Part shown: positions 8,814-18,281 of the stretch, in pieces
How positions within the stretch are numbered: the stretch's first letter is position 1
Layout of the letters: the number at the start of each line of letters is the position of its first letter
From: Gemmatimonadota bacterium
GTDB lineage: Bacteria; Gemmatimonadota; Gemmatimonadetes; Longimicrobiales; Gaopeijiaceae
Direction: 5' to 3'
Length of the DNA: 54,967 nucleotides
Assembly (NCBI GenBank): GCA_021295815.1
Contig: JAGWBQ010000017.1
Location: 1 to 54,967 of the forward strand
Translations under genes and position numbers: made by a program
The notes under the pieces: model-generated
Told to the model about the DNA's origin: nothing
Database searches by the model: none
The model's input: the letters and a program-made list of their open reading frames with translations, nothing else

Positions 8814-11800
8814 ATGTCCGTCTCCGCTTGTCCGAACCGTTTCGTACCCGTCCAGGCATCGTTGGTTCTTGCCTCCGCCTTGGCTCCACTCGCGGTCGGG
8901 CCGCTCGAAATCTCGGCTTCGCTCGAAGCCCAGGAGATGGTCGAAGACGTGCTCGACGTCATGCGGCCACGCGAGATAGGCCCGGCCCTGATGGGCGGCA
9001 GGGTCGCCGACCTCGCTCCCGTCGAGTCCGACCCCGAGCGCTTCTACGTGGGCTTCGGTTCCGGCGGAGTGTGGTTCACCGAGAACGCCGGCGCCTCCTG
9101 GACGCCCCTCTTCGACGACCAGCCCTGCGCGTCCGTGGGAGACGTGACCGTCTTCCAGGCCAACCCCAACATCGTATGGGTCGGTACGGGAGAGCCCCAG
9201 AATCGGCAGAGCTCCCAGTACGGCTGCGGCGTATTCAAGTCGATGGACGGCGGAAGAAGCTGGAACTTCATGGGCCTTGAGGAAACGCGGCACATAGGGC
9301 GCATGGCGCTCCATCCGTCCGATCCCGACATCGCCTACGTTGCGGCGGTGGGAGAGCTTTTCGGAGCGAATCCCGAACGGGGCGTCTACCGCACTCGGGA
9401 CGGCGGCACGACCTGGGAGAAGGTCCTCTACGTGGACGAGCACACCGGGGCGATAGACCTGGTGATGGACCCCGACGACCCGCGCGCGCTCTACGCTGCC
9501 CTCTACCAGCGCAGACGTACGGCCTTCGGCTTCAGCGCGAGCGGCTCGGGCAGCGGGCTGTACCGCACTCTCGACGGCGGAGAGAGCTGGACGGAGCTCA
9601 CCGACGGCCTGCCCGAGGGCGACAAGGGACGCATCGGCATAGACGTCTACCGCAGGGACGGGAACCTGATCTACGCCCTCGTCGAATCTCGCGGAGACGG
9701 CCGGGGCCTCTACCGTTCGACCGACCGGGGCGGAAGCTGGGAAAAGATATCCGACCGCAACCCGAGGCCCATGTACTTCAGCATGGTGCGGATCGACCCC
9801 GGCAACCCCGAGCGCATCTACCTGGGCGGGGTTTCGTTCTCCGCCTCGGACGACGGCGGTCGCACCTGGTGGGACGGAGACGCCGCCGAGGGCATCCACG
9901 TCGATCACCACGCCCTCTGGATCGACCCCGCCAACTCCGATCACGTGATACTCGGAAACGACGGGGGCGTGGCCGTCAGCCGCGACGGCGCCCGGACCTG
10001 GAGGCACCTCAACAACCTGGCCGTCGGGCAGTTCTACGAGGTCGGCGTCGACATGAGCGATCCCTATCTCGTCTGCGGAGGCCTCCAGGACAACAGCTCC
10101 TGGTGCGCACCGAACGAGACCCGCACCGGGTACGGTCTCCGCAACGGCGACTGGTTCGACGTCTGGGGCGGAGACGGCTTCTTCAACCAGTTCGACCCAA
10201 CGAACCCGGACATCCTCTACACCGAGTCGCAGGGAGGGAACTCGGGCCGCGTGAACCTCGCGACCGGCGAGTCGGCTCCCATGCGTCCCACCCCTGCGGA
10301 CCCCGAAGACGAGTACCGTTGGAACTGGAACGCGCCCATCGCGGTCTCGCACCACGCCGCCGAGGCCGGCGGCATGAGGACGGTCTACGTGGCCAGCAAT
10401 TTCCTGCACCGCTCCACCGACGGCGGTGGGAGCTGGGAGGAAGCGAGCCCGGACCTCACGCGTGCGATCGACCGCGATACCCTTACCATCATGGGCGAGC
10501 TCGTGACCGATCGAACCCTCTCCCGCCACGACGGGCAAAGCCGCTACGGCACCATCGCCACGGTGTCGGAATCGCCGCTCTCCGCAGAGATTATCTGGGT
10601 CGGCACGGACGACGGCAACGTCCAGGTGACCCGCGACCGCGGGGCGACATGGACCAATGTGGCGTCGGCGGTCCCCCGCGTGCCGGACGGAACCTACGTG
10701 TCCCGGATCGAAGCCTCGAACCACTCGCCGGGTCGAGCCTACGTCACCTTCGACGGCCACTGGTCCGCCGACTACAGCCCCTACGTCTTCGTCACCGAGG
10801 ACTTCGGCGAGAGCTGGCGCGACCTCTCGGAAGGACTGCCGGAATGGTCCGTGAACGTCGTGCGCGAACACCGGGACTCCGAGGGGTTGATCTTCGTGGG
10901 AAGCGAGAACGGCGCCTTCGTCTCGGTCGACCGAGGTTCGAACTGGCATCGACTCGAGGGTCTCCCTCCGGTCCCGGTGGACGACATGACCATCCACCCG
11001 CGCGACGACGATCTGGTCATCGGCACGCACGGCCGGAGCATATGGATCGTGGATGATCTGATGCCGCTGCGGGCGCTGGCAAGAAACGCCATGGACGCCG
11101 GGGCGGATGGCGATGATGGTGACGCAGCGGGTGGGGCGATGCTCTTCCGCCCGCCCGGGGCCCTCCTCCACTTCCCCATGGGAGGCTGGCCGTTCGCGGG
11201 CGAGATGTTCGAGGGCGAAAACCCGCCCGAGGGCGCGGTCGTCAGGTATTGGCTGGCTGCGGACGCCGACTCGGCGACGCTCGCGGTGGAGAGCGAAAAA
11301 GGGGTCGTGCGCGAGCTCGAGGTGTCGGGAGACGCCGGCGCCCACCAGGTGGTCTGGGACTTGCGCGAGGGAACTCCGGTGGAGGTGCCGGCCACCGGTG
11401 GCGGCTTCGGCGGCGGAGGTTCCTCTCGCGGCCCGCTGGTTCTGCCCGGCGAGTACGGCCTCCGCCTGATCGCGGGCGACGTTACCGCGGAGAGCAGCAT
11501 TCAAGTGCGCATCGACCCACGGGTCACGACCACGACCGCCGCCCTGGCGGCACGTCAACGCGCTGCCCGCGAGGCGGCGACTCTGAGCGGGTCCGCGACC
11601 CTCGGGCTGAACGCGCTCAGGGAGGCCCGGACGCAGTTGAGCGCCGCGCTCGAGCTTCTTCCCGACGACGCCGACGAGGCCGAGGAGGGATCTCTGACCG
11701 CCACGGCCACCGAGTTGGAGGAGCAGCTCGACTCCCTGCAGGCGAGCCTCGGGCGAGCGCGGCCGGGTCGCGCGGCATCGGGGATCGAACGCCATGCCGG

Positions 11801-11975
11801 ATCCCCGACCCCCGATCAGCAGCGGGCACTAGATTGGTCGTGGGAGACCATGCCCGGGGCGCTGCGGGAGCTGAACGCCCTATTGACGGATGAACTGCCC
11901 AAATTCCTGGCCAGGATCTACCGGCCCGAGCTCGTCCCCCAGACCATCGATCCCGTACCCGTACCCGAACGCTGA
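8814..11975 (+). CDS. Secreted Asp-box/BNR-repeat (VPS10/sortilin-like) propeller protein
   Basis: About 1053 residues. At least eleven Asp-box hairpins of the S/T-x-D-x-G-x-(S/T)-W type are readable in order, for example TENAGASW, SMDGGRSW, TRDGGTTW, TLDGGESW, STDRGGSW, SDDGGRTW, STDGGGSW, TRDRGATW and TEDFGESW. They predict one or two large multi-bladed propellers. An N-terminal hydrophobic stretch (ASLVLASALAPLAVG) ahead of SLEAQE fits export. The C-terminus has a FlgD-like Ig segment (HQVVWDLREGTPVEVP), a glycine-rich stretch and an alpha-helical tail. Such proteins are often labelled glycosyl hydrolase, but no catalytic residues are evident, so I call only the fold. I chose the ATG at 8814; the frame opens earlier (8577). 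Confidence 0.85.
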   Translation: MSVSACPNRFVPVQASLVLASALAPLAVGPLEISASLEAQEMVEDVLDVMRPREIGPALMGGRVADLAPVESDPERFYVGFGSGGVWFTENAGASWTPLFDDQPCASVGDVTVFQANPNIVWVGTGEPQNRQSSQYGCGVFKSMDGGRSWNFMGLEETRHIGRMALHPSDPDIAYVAAVGELFGANPERGVYRTRDGGTTWEKVLYVDEHTGAIDLVMDPDDPRALYAALYQRRRTAFGFSASGSGSGLYRTLDGGESWTELTDGLPEGDKGRIGIDVYRRDGNLIYALVESRGDGRGLYRSTDRGGSWEKISDRNPRPMYFSMVRIDPGNPERIYLGGVSFSASDDGGRTWWDGDAAEGIHVDHHALWIDPANSDHVILGNDGGVAVSRDGARTWRHLNNLAVGQFYEVGVDMSDPYLVCGGLQDNSSWCAPNETRTGYGLRNGDWFDVWGGDGFFNQFDPTNPDILYTESQGGNSGRVNLATGESAPMRPTPADPEDEYRWNWNAPIAVSHHAAEAGGMRTVYVASNFLHRSTDGGGSWEEASPDLTRAIDRDTLTIMGELVTDRTLSRHDGQSRYGTIATVSESPLSAEIIWVGTDDGNVQVTRDRGATWTNVASAVPRVPDGTYVSRIEASNHSPGRAYVTFDGHWSADYSPYVFVTEDFGESWRDLSEGLPEWSVNVVREHRDSEGLIFVGSENGAFVSVDRGSNWHRLEGLPPVPVDDMTIHPRDDDLVIGTHGRSIWIVDDLMPLRALARNAMDAGADGDDGDAAGGAMLFRPPGALLHFPMGGWPFAGEMFEGENPPEGAVVRYWLAADADSATLAVESEKGVVRELEVSGDAGAHQVVWDLREGTPVEVPATGGGFGGGGSSRGPLVLPGEYGLRLIAGDVTAESSIQVRIDPRVTTTTAALAARQRAAREAATLSGSATLGLNALREARTQLSAALELLPDDADEAEEGSLTATATELEEQLDSLQASLGRARPGRAASGIERHAGSPTPDQQRALDWSWETMPGALRELNALLTDELPKFLARIYRPELVPQTIDPVPVPER

Positions 11976-11983
11976 AAAAGACC

Positions 11984-12670
11984 ATGCCGCTCAGCCATCG
12001 CTCGTTCTCCATCGCCATTGCTTTCGCCTCCGCCGTCCTCATCGCGAGTTTCCCAACCGGACTCCAGGCCCAGGATCAGCAACGACCGGAGGGCTGGGAC
12101 GTTCGCTTCGATTCTCCGGAAGCCACTGAAGACCAGCTCGAGGCCTTCACCGTCATGACCCCCGGCTGGCACGTCACTTCCGGGCCGGCGGCCATCTACG
12201 CACCGCCGGAGGAGGCCTCGGGCAACTACCGGCTCGAGATGGAGGTCTTCCTCTTCGATCCGGGCCGGCGACGGGAGGCGTTCGGGATCTTTTTCGGCGG
12301 CATGGACCTGATGGGCGACGGCGTCGAGTACTCCTATTTCCTGATTCGGAACGGAGGGGAGTTCATCGTCAAGCGCAGGGAGGGGCCGGAGGCGCCCACC
12401 CTTCTGCCGTGGACCGCCAACGACGCCATCCTCGCCTGGGACGATCGGGACGAAGGCGGCGCCAGTGTGAAGAACGTCCTGGTGGTGGAAGCGGGCTCCG
12501 ATAACGTGCGCTTCATGGTGAACGACGTCGAGGTCGCCTCGCTGCCGCGCTCGGAGGTTCCCGCCGACGGACGCTTCGGCTTCCGCGTGAACCACGGACT
12601 CAACCTGCATATCTCGCGGCTGGAGATGACCGAGCTCGAGGCCCATCCGGTAATGCGGCCGGCGCTCTGA
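11984..12670 (+). CDS. Secreted LamG/DUF1080-like beta-sandwich protein
   Basis: 228 residues with a clear signal peptide (MPLSHRSFSIAIAFASAVLI..., cleavage near LQAQ, residue ~30). The rest looks like a concanavalin-A-like jelly-roll: YRLEMEVFLF, FGIFFGGMDL, YSYFLIRNGGEFIVKRR, NVRFMVNDVEVA and GRFGFRVNHGLNLHISRL are evenly spaced beta strands, as in DUF1080/LamG domains. No catalytic residues can be assigned; binding a sugar or peptide surface is a guess. It starts 8 nt after the Asp-box protein stop, so the two are likely co-transcribed and exported together. Confidence 0.6.
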   Translation: MPLSHRSFSIAIAFASAVLIASFPTGLQAQDQQRPEGWDVRFDSPEATEDQLEAFTVMTPGWHVTSGPAAIYAPPEEASGNYRLEMEVFLFDPGRRREAFGIFFGGMDLMGDGVEYSYFLIRNGGEFIVKRREGPEAPTLLPWTANDAILAWDDRDEGGASVKNVLVVEAGSDNVRFMVNDVEVASLPRSEVPADGRFGFRVNHGLNLHISRLEMTELEAHPVMRPAL

Positions 12671-12752
12671 CCGTATAGGTTGAGGCTCCTGCGGGATTGA
12701 CTCAGTTCGAACGGACGGTCCCCAGGTCTCGTCCCTCACATCCGGAAACGCC

Positions 12753-13352
12753 ATGAAGCTCAATCTGCTTGCCAGCGCCTTCGTGTTGCTGGCATCGCCC
12801 GTCGCCGCCCAGGACCTGGGCCCGGCCGACGGCCAGGACCTGCCCGGAACCGACCTCGACAGGGTCGTCGCCGGCACCGAGGCCCCCGATTTCACCGCAG
12901 TCACCCTCGACGGCGACCACCTCACGCTCTCCGGATTCCGGGGAGAAAAGGACGTGGTGCTCTTCTTCTACCGCGGCCACTGGTGACCCTACTGCGCCAG
13001 GCAGCTAGGTGAGCTGCAGGATTTCCTGACCGAGGAGCAGCGCGAGACCACCGAGGTCATCGCCATCTCCGCCGACAACGCCGAAGATCTGCGGAAGATG
13101 GTGGACCGGGTCGCCGAGGAGAACGACGGCTACCGGATCGACTACACGATGGTGACCGACGCGGGCGGAGCGATCATCAAACGCTACGGGATCTACAACG
13201 AGAATACGCCGGAGGGTCGTCTTCCCTTGCCGCACCCGACCGTGTACGTCATCGACCGCGAGGGCATGGTGCGCTGGAAGTTCACCGAGGTGGACTACCG
13301 GGTCAGGCCGGAGAACGCCGACATCCTCGCCGAGCTCGAGAAGATCCGCTGA
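12753..13352 (+). CDS. Exported AhpC/TSA-type peroxiredoxin-like selenoprotein (in-frame UGA = Sec78)
   Basis: Read through the TGA at 12984-12986, one frame gives a complete 199-residue redoxin. It has a signal peptide (MKLNLLASAFVLLASPVAAQ), the thioredoxin-fold start (GTEAPDFTAVTLDG), the active site FYRGHW-U-PYCARQL, and then VIAISADN, DYTMVTDAGG, HPTVYVIDREG and a normal end at 13352. The UGA sits exactly where relatives have the first Cys of the CPYC motif, and homology is unbroken on both sides. This is the known pattern for Sec-containing peroxiredoxin-like proteins, not of a random stop. A hairpin lies 14 nt after the UGA and selD is about 1.5 kb downstream. The predicted role is periplasmic thiol/selenol peroxide reduction. 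Gene callers will split it into 12753-12986 and 13098-13352. Confidence 0.85.
12984..13017 (+). promoter_or_regulatory. Candidate bacterial SECIS element of the peroxiredoxin
   Basis: UGA at 12984-12986 is followed by GCAGCT (13001-13006), loop AGGTG (13007-13011) and AGCTGC (13012-13017): a perfect 6-bp hairpin inside the coding sequence. The loop begins AGGU, like the SelB-binding loop of E. coli fdhF. The spacing is slightly longer than in fdhF. Folding has not been computed. Confidence 0.6.
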
Positions 13353-13629
13353 CCTGAGGGGCCGTCGGACGAACCGGGGGGAATTTCCACGTCGATGCGG
13401 ATACGCCGGTCCAGCAGGCGGGTAACCACCTTGGGGCCGGAGATCTTCCGCAGGGCCCCGGCCCGCCTGAAATTCCCGTTGCGCGACGTGGACCCCGCCC
13501 CGGAAACCTATCGACTGTCCGCCGGACTCTTCCGACCGAGGTACTATGAGGGTATCGGGAGAGGACCGGGAACCGGGTATCAAGGAGCCGTGGAGAGGTC
13601 GGTTTCCGGGATCGAAGCCGCCGTCCCCT

Positions 13630-13654
13630 TTACCACCTGACGACGTGGTGGTAA
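13630..13654. terminator. Hairpin between converging peroxiredoxin and ygfZ genes
   Basis: TTACCACC (13630-13637) and GGTGGTAA (13647-13654) are perfect 8-nt complements with a 9-nt loop, placed between two converging genes. There is no U-tract on either strand, so a bidirectional terminator is only likely by position. The rest of the gap 13353-13718 shows no convincing gene; an 80-codon open frame starting at 13395 lacks recognisable features, and I found no tRNA-Sec there. Confidence 0.45.
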
Positions 13655-13718
13655 GCGCGCGCCGCCGGACGCGATCGGCCCGCACTCCGTTCGGCTGAGC
13701 CGGCAGCAGCCGGGCGCC

Positions 13719-14786
13719 TCACCCGCCTGCCGCCGAGACCGTCCGGCCTTCCACCAGGACCTCTTCCGCTTCCCGCCGAACGTATGCGAGCGCGACAGTC
13801 TCGCGGAAGCGGGGTGACCACGCGGACGAGGTGACGTAGCCGGCCGGCTTGCCCGTGTCGGGGAAGCTGAGCGGGGTTCCTGCGGGCGGGGGAGCCATCC
13901 CGCCCAGCCTCAGCCGTCGGAGATGACGGTTGACCCGACCTCGGTCGCGGATGCGGACTATCACCTCCTGGCCGGTGTAGCAGCCCTTGTGGTAGTCGAT
14001 GGCGCGCAGGTTGATGCCGGCTTCCACCGGGATGACGGTATCGTCCATGTCGATGCCGTAAACCGGGCTGTGCTCGGCTTCGAGCCGGAGCGTCCGCCAG
14101 AGCTCGGCCGAGCCGTCGATCATACCGGACACCGTCAGTGTCTTCTGCACGCCCGAGACGAGATCGCGACGGCCCAGGATCGTGAATGCCGGCGGCCAGA
14201 CCTCGTCGCTGCGTACGATGACGAGTCGGCTCGGGTCTCCGTCAGGCGCGGTCCATTCGCCTGCGGCGAGGCCGCCGAGCGCCTCGGCGGTCACTGCCGT
14301 CGAACCGTCGGCTCCCGCGCCCGCCGCCGACACCCCTGACACCGCTTCCGCCGCCTCGGCTCCCGTGATCGTCAGCGCGCCCATGTCGTCGGAGATGTCC
14401 GCGACCTTGGCGAACCTCGGCGGGACGTACTTCTTCAGATGGGCGATGAACGGCTCCGAACCGCTCACCGGCACGTCGAGCAGGAGGACCTCGGGATCCC
14501 TTGACACCAGCAGAGCCCGGAGATCCGTGACCATCTTGCCCTTCGGCGTGAGCACGGCGTGAAAGGTGGCCCTCCCGTGCCTGCGGTCACCCTCCGGCGC
14601 GGCACCGGTGAGAACGCCGTTGAGCATCCGCCAGGGCGCTCGTCCGGTAACACGGAGCAAGGTTCGACCGAGTTCCTCGTAACCTACGTCGGACGCGCGC
14701 AGACGTTTGAAACCGGCTGACTTTTCGGTGGCGGCGGGGTAGCCTGCCGGTGGATGTCCGTGCCGGCCCGGCTCGGCTCGATTCAA
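13719..14786 (-). CDS. ygfZ: YgfZ/GcvT-family folate-binding protein
   Basis: About 355 residues of the T-protein fold. The N-terminal section aligns with the folate-binding GcvT domain (LLRVTGRAPWRMLNGVLTG, FHAVLTPKGKMVTDLRALL). The hallmark YgfZ motif K-G-C-Y-T-G-Q-E is present (KGCYTGQEVIVRI), preceded by PVEAGINLRAIDY. YgfZ uses tetrahydrofolate to help assemble or repair certain Fe-S enzymes. The only ATG upstream (14930) would overlap the divergent selD by 86 nt and encodes unlikely sequence, so I prefer a TTG at 14786; the exact start is uncertain. It is divergent from selD with a short shared promoter region. Confidence 0.85.
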   Translation of the reverse strand: MNRAEPGRHGHPPAGYPAATEKSAGFKRLRASDVGYEELGRTLLRVTGRAPWRMLNGVLTGAAPEGDRRHGRATFHAVLTPKGKMVTDLRALLVSRDPEVLLLDVPVSGSEPFIAHLKKYVPPRFAKVADISDDMGALTITGAEAAEAVSGVSAAGAGADGSTAVTAEALGGLAAGEWTAPDGDPSRLVIVRSDEVWPPAFTILGRRDLVSGVQKTLTVSGMIDGSAELWRTLRLEAEHSPVYGIDMDDTVIPVEAGINLRAIDYHKGCYTGQEVIVRIRDRGRVNRHLRRLRLGGMAPPPAGTPLSFPDTGKPAGYVTSSAWSPRFRETVALAYVRREAEEVLVEGRTVSAAGG

Positions 14787-14844
14787 TTGCGGCGTCTCCG
14801 TTTTGATTGAGGAACGAACAGTTGGAAATCTACCCAGCGGCAAG

Positions 14845-15909
14845 ATGAAGGATACCCCCAGAGATTCCCGTCCGCGGATCAGGCTCTCCCAGCTTTCCCA
14901 CGGAGCCGGGTGAGCCTGCAAGCTCGGCATCTCCGAGCTGACGCAGGTCCTGCGTCACGTCGCTCCCGTCACGGACCCGAACGTCCTCGTGGCTCACGCC
15001 ACGGGCGACGACGCCGCCGTCTACCGTCTGGCCGCCGACCGAGCCCTGGTGGTGACCGCGGATTTCTTCACTCCCATCGTCGACGATCCCCACGACTACG
15101 GACGCATCGCTGCGGCGAACGCTCTCTCCGACGTCTACGCGATGGGAGCGAGACCGCTCTTCGCGCTCAACCTCGTGGGATTCCCGAGGGAGCTCCTGGG
15201 CGACGGCATCCTGGAGAGGATTCTGGAGGGAGGAAGCGAGGTCGCTCGCCAGGCCGGAGTTCCGATCGTCGGAGGCCACTCGATCGACGACGCCGAGCCC
15301 AAGTACGGTCTCGTGGCCGTCGGGGAGGCGCATCCCGACCGGCTGGTCACCAACACCGGGGCTCGGCCGGGCGACCGGCTCGTTCTCACCAAGCCGCTCG
15401 GATCGGGCATCGTCGCCACGGCCATAAAGAAGAACGCAGCGAGCGCCGAGGTGATCGCTTCCGCAGTCGCGACCATGAGCGCCCTGAATGCCGCCGCCGC
15501 CCAGGTCATGCGCACCCACCGAGTGAGCGCCGGCACCGACGTGACCGGTTACGGACTTCTCGGCCATCTGCGGGCGATGCTCCTGGCGTCAGGTTGTGCT
15601 GCGGAGCTGGACGCGGATGCCGTACCCGTGCTCGACGGTGTGCGAGCGCTCGTACGCGACGGCCATGTTCCCGGGGGCACCAGGCGCAATCTGGCCGATG
15701 TGGCCGCTGACGTCGATTTCGCGCCCTCGGTCGACGAAGTCACCCGGACCCTGCTGGCGGACGCTCAGACCTCGGGCGGCATCCTCATGTGCGTGCCGCC
15801 GCCGGCGCTGGAGGCCTGCCTTGCGGACCTGACCGCTGCGGGCGCGACCGCCGCGGTGATCGGCGAGCTCAAGGAGGGGCGAGCGACTATACGGGTTTCT
15901 TCTCCATGA
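14845..15909 (+). CDS. selD: Selenide, water dikinase (selenophosphate synthetase), itself a selenoprotein (UGA = Sec23)
   Basis: 354 residues when TGA 14911-14913 is read as Sec. The N-terminus reads RLSQLSHGAG-U-ACKLGISELTQ, the standard glycine-rich SelD active-site loop with Sec at the position of E. coli Cys17 and the essential lysine three residues on (K26). ATP-binding and dimer regions follow: ATGDDAAVY, TADFFTPIVDDP, GRIAAANALSDVYAMGARP, GGHSIDD, TSGGIL. It makes selenophosphate, the Se donor for Sec-tRNA, so it supplies its own synthesis and that of the nearby peroxiredoxin. I chose the ATG at 14845 because it gives a normal-length N-terminus; callers ignoring the UGA will start at a downstream codon and lose the active site. 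The 3' end overlaps the converging lon gene by 23 nt. Confidence 0.92.
14911..14948 (+). promoter_or_regulatory. Candidate bacterial SECIS element in selD
   Basis: Directly after UGA 14911-14913 an extended stem can be drawn. CCTGC (14915-14919) pairs with GCAGG (14943-14947), closed by a G-U pair. After a small internal loop, AGCTCGG (14921-14927) pairs perfectly with CCGAGCT (14933-14939) around the loop CATCT. Two stacked helices right after the Sec codon fit a bacterial SECIS; the loop lacks the classic GGU, so SelB contacts are unclear. Confidence 0.65.
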
Positions 15910-18220
15910 GCGCCACCTCGAGCACGTCGTCGAGCGTGCGGGCGAGATGGATGGTGAGCTGAGAGCGGACCTCCTCGGGAATGTCCTCCAGGTCGGCGTC
16001 GTTTGCCTCGGGAAGGATGACCTCCCGGATCTCGGCCCTGACCGCGCCCAGCACCTTCTCCTTGACCCCGCCGATAGGGAGGACCCGCCCGGTGAGGGTC
16101 AGTTCGCCGGTCATGGCCACATCGTGACGCACCATCCGGCCCGAGGCCGCTGAGACGAGCGCCGTGGCCATGGTGATGCCGGCGGAGGGACCGTCCTTGG
16201 GGATCGCCCCCGCGGGCACGTGGATGTGCACTCCGCGTCCGTTAAGGGCGGCCGCCTCCACTCCCAGCTTCGCCCCGTGCGCCTTCGTGTAGGAGAGGGC
16301 GGCCCGACCAGATTCCTTCATCACGTCGCCGAGCTGGCCGGTCAGAACCAACTTGCCTTCGCCGGGCATGACGCTGACCTCCACGAACATGATGTCTCCG
16401 CCCATGGGCGTGTAGAACATTCCGGTGGCGACCCCGATTCGGGGCTCGTCGGCCATCCGCTCGGGGTGTACCTTGGGCCGACCGAGGATCTCGCGCACCG
16501 CCTCCTCGCCCACCTCCATGCTCTCGATCTCACCGGCGGCGATCCGCCTGGCCAGCCTGCGCGCGAGTGCGCCGATGCGCTGCTCCAATTGGCGGACCCC
16601 GGCCTCCCGGGTGTAACCCCTGATCACCGCCGAGATGGCGTCGTCCGAGAGATCGAGGTGCTCTTCGGTGAGTCCGTTCTCGTCGAGCTGGCGCAGCAGG
16701 AGGTAGCGCCGGGCGATCTCCAGCTTCTCGGCCTCGGTGTACCCGGAAAACTCCACGAGCTCCATGCGGTCCAGAAGAGGGGGCGGAATACGGTCGCGCC
16801 GGTTGGCGGTCGCGATGAACAGCACCTCGGAAAGGTCGAAGGGGATGCCTAGATAATGGTCGACGAAGGTCGAATTCTGGGCCGGGTCGAGGACCTCGAG
16901 CAGCGCGGCGCTGGGATCGCCCTGGAAGGAGACGCCCAGCTTGTCGGCCTCGTCGAGAAGGAAGACCGGGTTCTTGAATTTCGCCTGCTTCATCCCCTGG
17001 ATGACCCGACCCGGCATTGCGCCCACATAGGTGCGCCGGTGGCCGCGGATGTCCGCCTCGTCCCTGGCTCCGCCCAGCGACACCCGCACGTACTTCCGGT
17101 CGAGCGCCCGCGCGATCGAGCGCGCTATCGAGGTTTTGCCGACGCCCGGCGGACCCGCGAAGAGCAGGATCGGTCCACGTCCGCCCTCCTTGCCGCGCTC
17201 CCCTTGCAGCTTGCGCACCGCGAGGAACTCGAGGATGCGGTCCTTCACCTCCTCGAGCCCGTAGTGATCCTCGTGGAGAATCTCCTCGGCGCGGGTGAGG
17301 TCGATCTTCTCTTCGGTGCGCTCGTTCCAGGGGAGATCCACGATCCACTCCAGGTACGTGCGGATCACCTGGTACTCGGCCGACTGGGGGTTCGTGCGCT
17401 CCAATCGTCTGAGTTCGCGTTCCACCTCCGAACGCTGTTCATCGTCGAGCTCCAGTTCACCGATGCGCTTCCGCATCTCCTCCCCTTCGTCGCGCTCCTC
17501 CTCTTCGCCCAGCTCCTTGCGAATGGCGCGCAGCTGCTCCCTTAGGAGTACCTCGCGCTGCCGCTCGCCCAGCTCGGACTGGACCTGTGCCTGGATGTCC
17601 TCGCGAGCGTCGATCCGAGCCAGGTCGTGCTCCACCGCGACCAGGCAGTGATGGAGCCGTTCGTGGTCGTCCACCATCTCCAGCAGCTTTTGCTTCTCGG
17701 GGGCCTTGAGAGTCAGATAAAAGGCGACCAGATCCGCGGCCGCACCGGGGTCGTCCACCGTGTTGAGCACCTGGCCCATGGCTTCTCCCCGCTCACCCCA
17801 GCGTACGCTCAGCTCCGACGAGCGTTCGCGGAGCTCGCTCTCGAGAACCAGGAAGGCCTCGTCGTTCGGGTCGGGCCGGATGCGCGAGACGCGTTCGACC
17901 TTGGCGGACCAGGTTTCGCCCTCGCCTATGAACTCGACCGCCCTGGCCCGACGCTCGCCCTGTACCAGCAGTTGCAGTCCGCTGCGTGCCCGGCTCGTCT
18001 GAATGATGCGCACCGTCGTGCCCATCTTGTGGAAGTAGGCCGGATCGATGGAGTCCACGTCCTTCGTCTGCGCCAGCGCGAGCATGCGCCGATCACCTTC
18101 GAGGGCGAGATGGACCGCCGCGACAGTTCCGGCCCGGCCCGCCGAGATGGGAACGGCCACGCCCGGGAAGAGGACGGTGTTGCGGAGCGGAAGAACGGGT
18201 AGGGTGTCACTCACCGCCAT
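15887..18220 (-). CDS. lon: ATP-dependent protease La (Lon)
   Basis: 777 residues, normal length for bacterial LonA. It has an N-terminal LAN substrate-binding domain from residue 6 ([14 protein letters not shown]), a long coiled-coil with Glu/Arg-rich helices (~200-280), an AAA+ module with Walker A GPPGVGKT (357-363), Walker [10 protein letters not shown] and the arginine region [14 protein letters not shown], and a C-terminal protease with catalytic Ser679 ([10 protein letters not shown]) and Lys720 (GGVKEKVL). It degrades misfolded and regulatory proteins in the cytosol. It is divergent from the gamma-glutamyltransferase gene. The 61-nt gap contains TATACT/TATATT-like sequence that could serve as a -10 in either direction. 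It converges with selD with a 23-nt overlap. Confidence 0.97.
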   Translation of the reverse strand: MAVSDTLPVLPLRNTVLFPGVAVPISAGRAGTVAAVHLALEGDRRMLALAQTKDVDSIDPAYFHKMGTTVRIIQTSRARSGLQLLVQGERRARAVEFIGEGETWSAKVERVSRIRPDPNDEAFLVLESELRERSSELSVRWGERGEAMGQVLNTVDDPGAAADLVAFYLTLKAPEKQKLLEMVDDHERLHHCLVAVEHDLARIDAREDIQAQVQSELGERQREVLLREQLRAIRKELGEEEERDEGEEMRKRIGELELDDEQRSEVERELRRLERTNPQSAEYQVIRTYLEWIVDLPWNERTEEKIDLTRAEEILHEDHYGLEEVKDRILEFLAVRKLQGERGKEGGRGPILLFAGPPGVGKTSIARSIARALDRKYVRVSLGGARDEADIRGHRRTYVGAMPGRVIQGMKQAKFKNPVFLLDEADKLGVSFQGDPSAALLEVLDPAQNSTFVDHYLGIPFDLSEVLFIATANRRDRIPPPLLDRMELVEFSGYTEAEKLEIARRYLLLRQLDENGLTEEHLDLSDDAISAVIRGYTREAGVRQLEQRIGALARRLARRIAAGEIESMEVGEEAVREILGRPKVHPERMADEPRIGVATGMFYTPMGGDIMFVEVSVMPGEGKLVLTGQLGDVMKESGRAALSYTKAHGAKLGVEAAALNGRGVHIHVPAGAIPKDGPSAGITMATALVSAASGRMVRHDVAMTGELTLTGRVLPIGGVKEKVLGAVRAEIREVILPEANDADLEDIPEEVRSQLTIHLARTLDDVLEVALMEKKPV

Positions 18221-18281
18221 GGGCTCACCGGGGATCGGTCGGAGTATATTGCTGCGTCGAATCGTTCATCCCTAAAGATAC

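Noticed and set aside
8619-11795. Very long open frame (~1058 codons) on the minus strand opposite the Asp-box gene
   Set aside because: Translation is His/Arg/Val-rich without any domain; it mirrors the high-GC codon use of the real plus-strand gene.
12984-12986. Treating the peroxiredoxin UGA as a simple nonsense mutation
   Set aside because: The stop falls exactly on a redox-active Cys position, the rest of the gene shows no decay, and selD with the same feature lies nearby.
13395-13640. 81-codon open frame between the peroxiredoxin and ygfZ
   Set aside because: No recognisable motif, no ribosome site, Arg/Pro-rich composition typical of chance frames in GC-rich DNA.
13353-13718. Possible tRNA-Sec gene in the selenium locus gap
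   Set aside because: No long acceptor stem with a TCA anticodon could be drawn; the TTTCCGGGATCGAAG-like stretch does not fold into a T arm with a matching acceptor.
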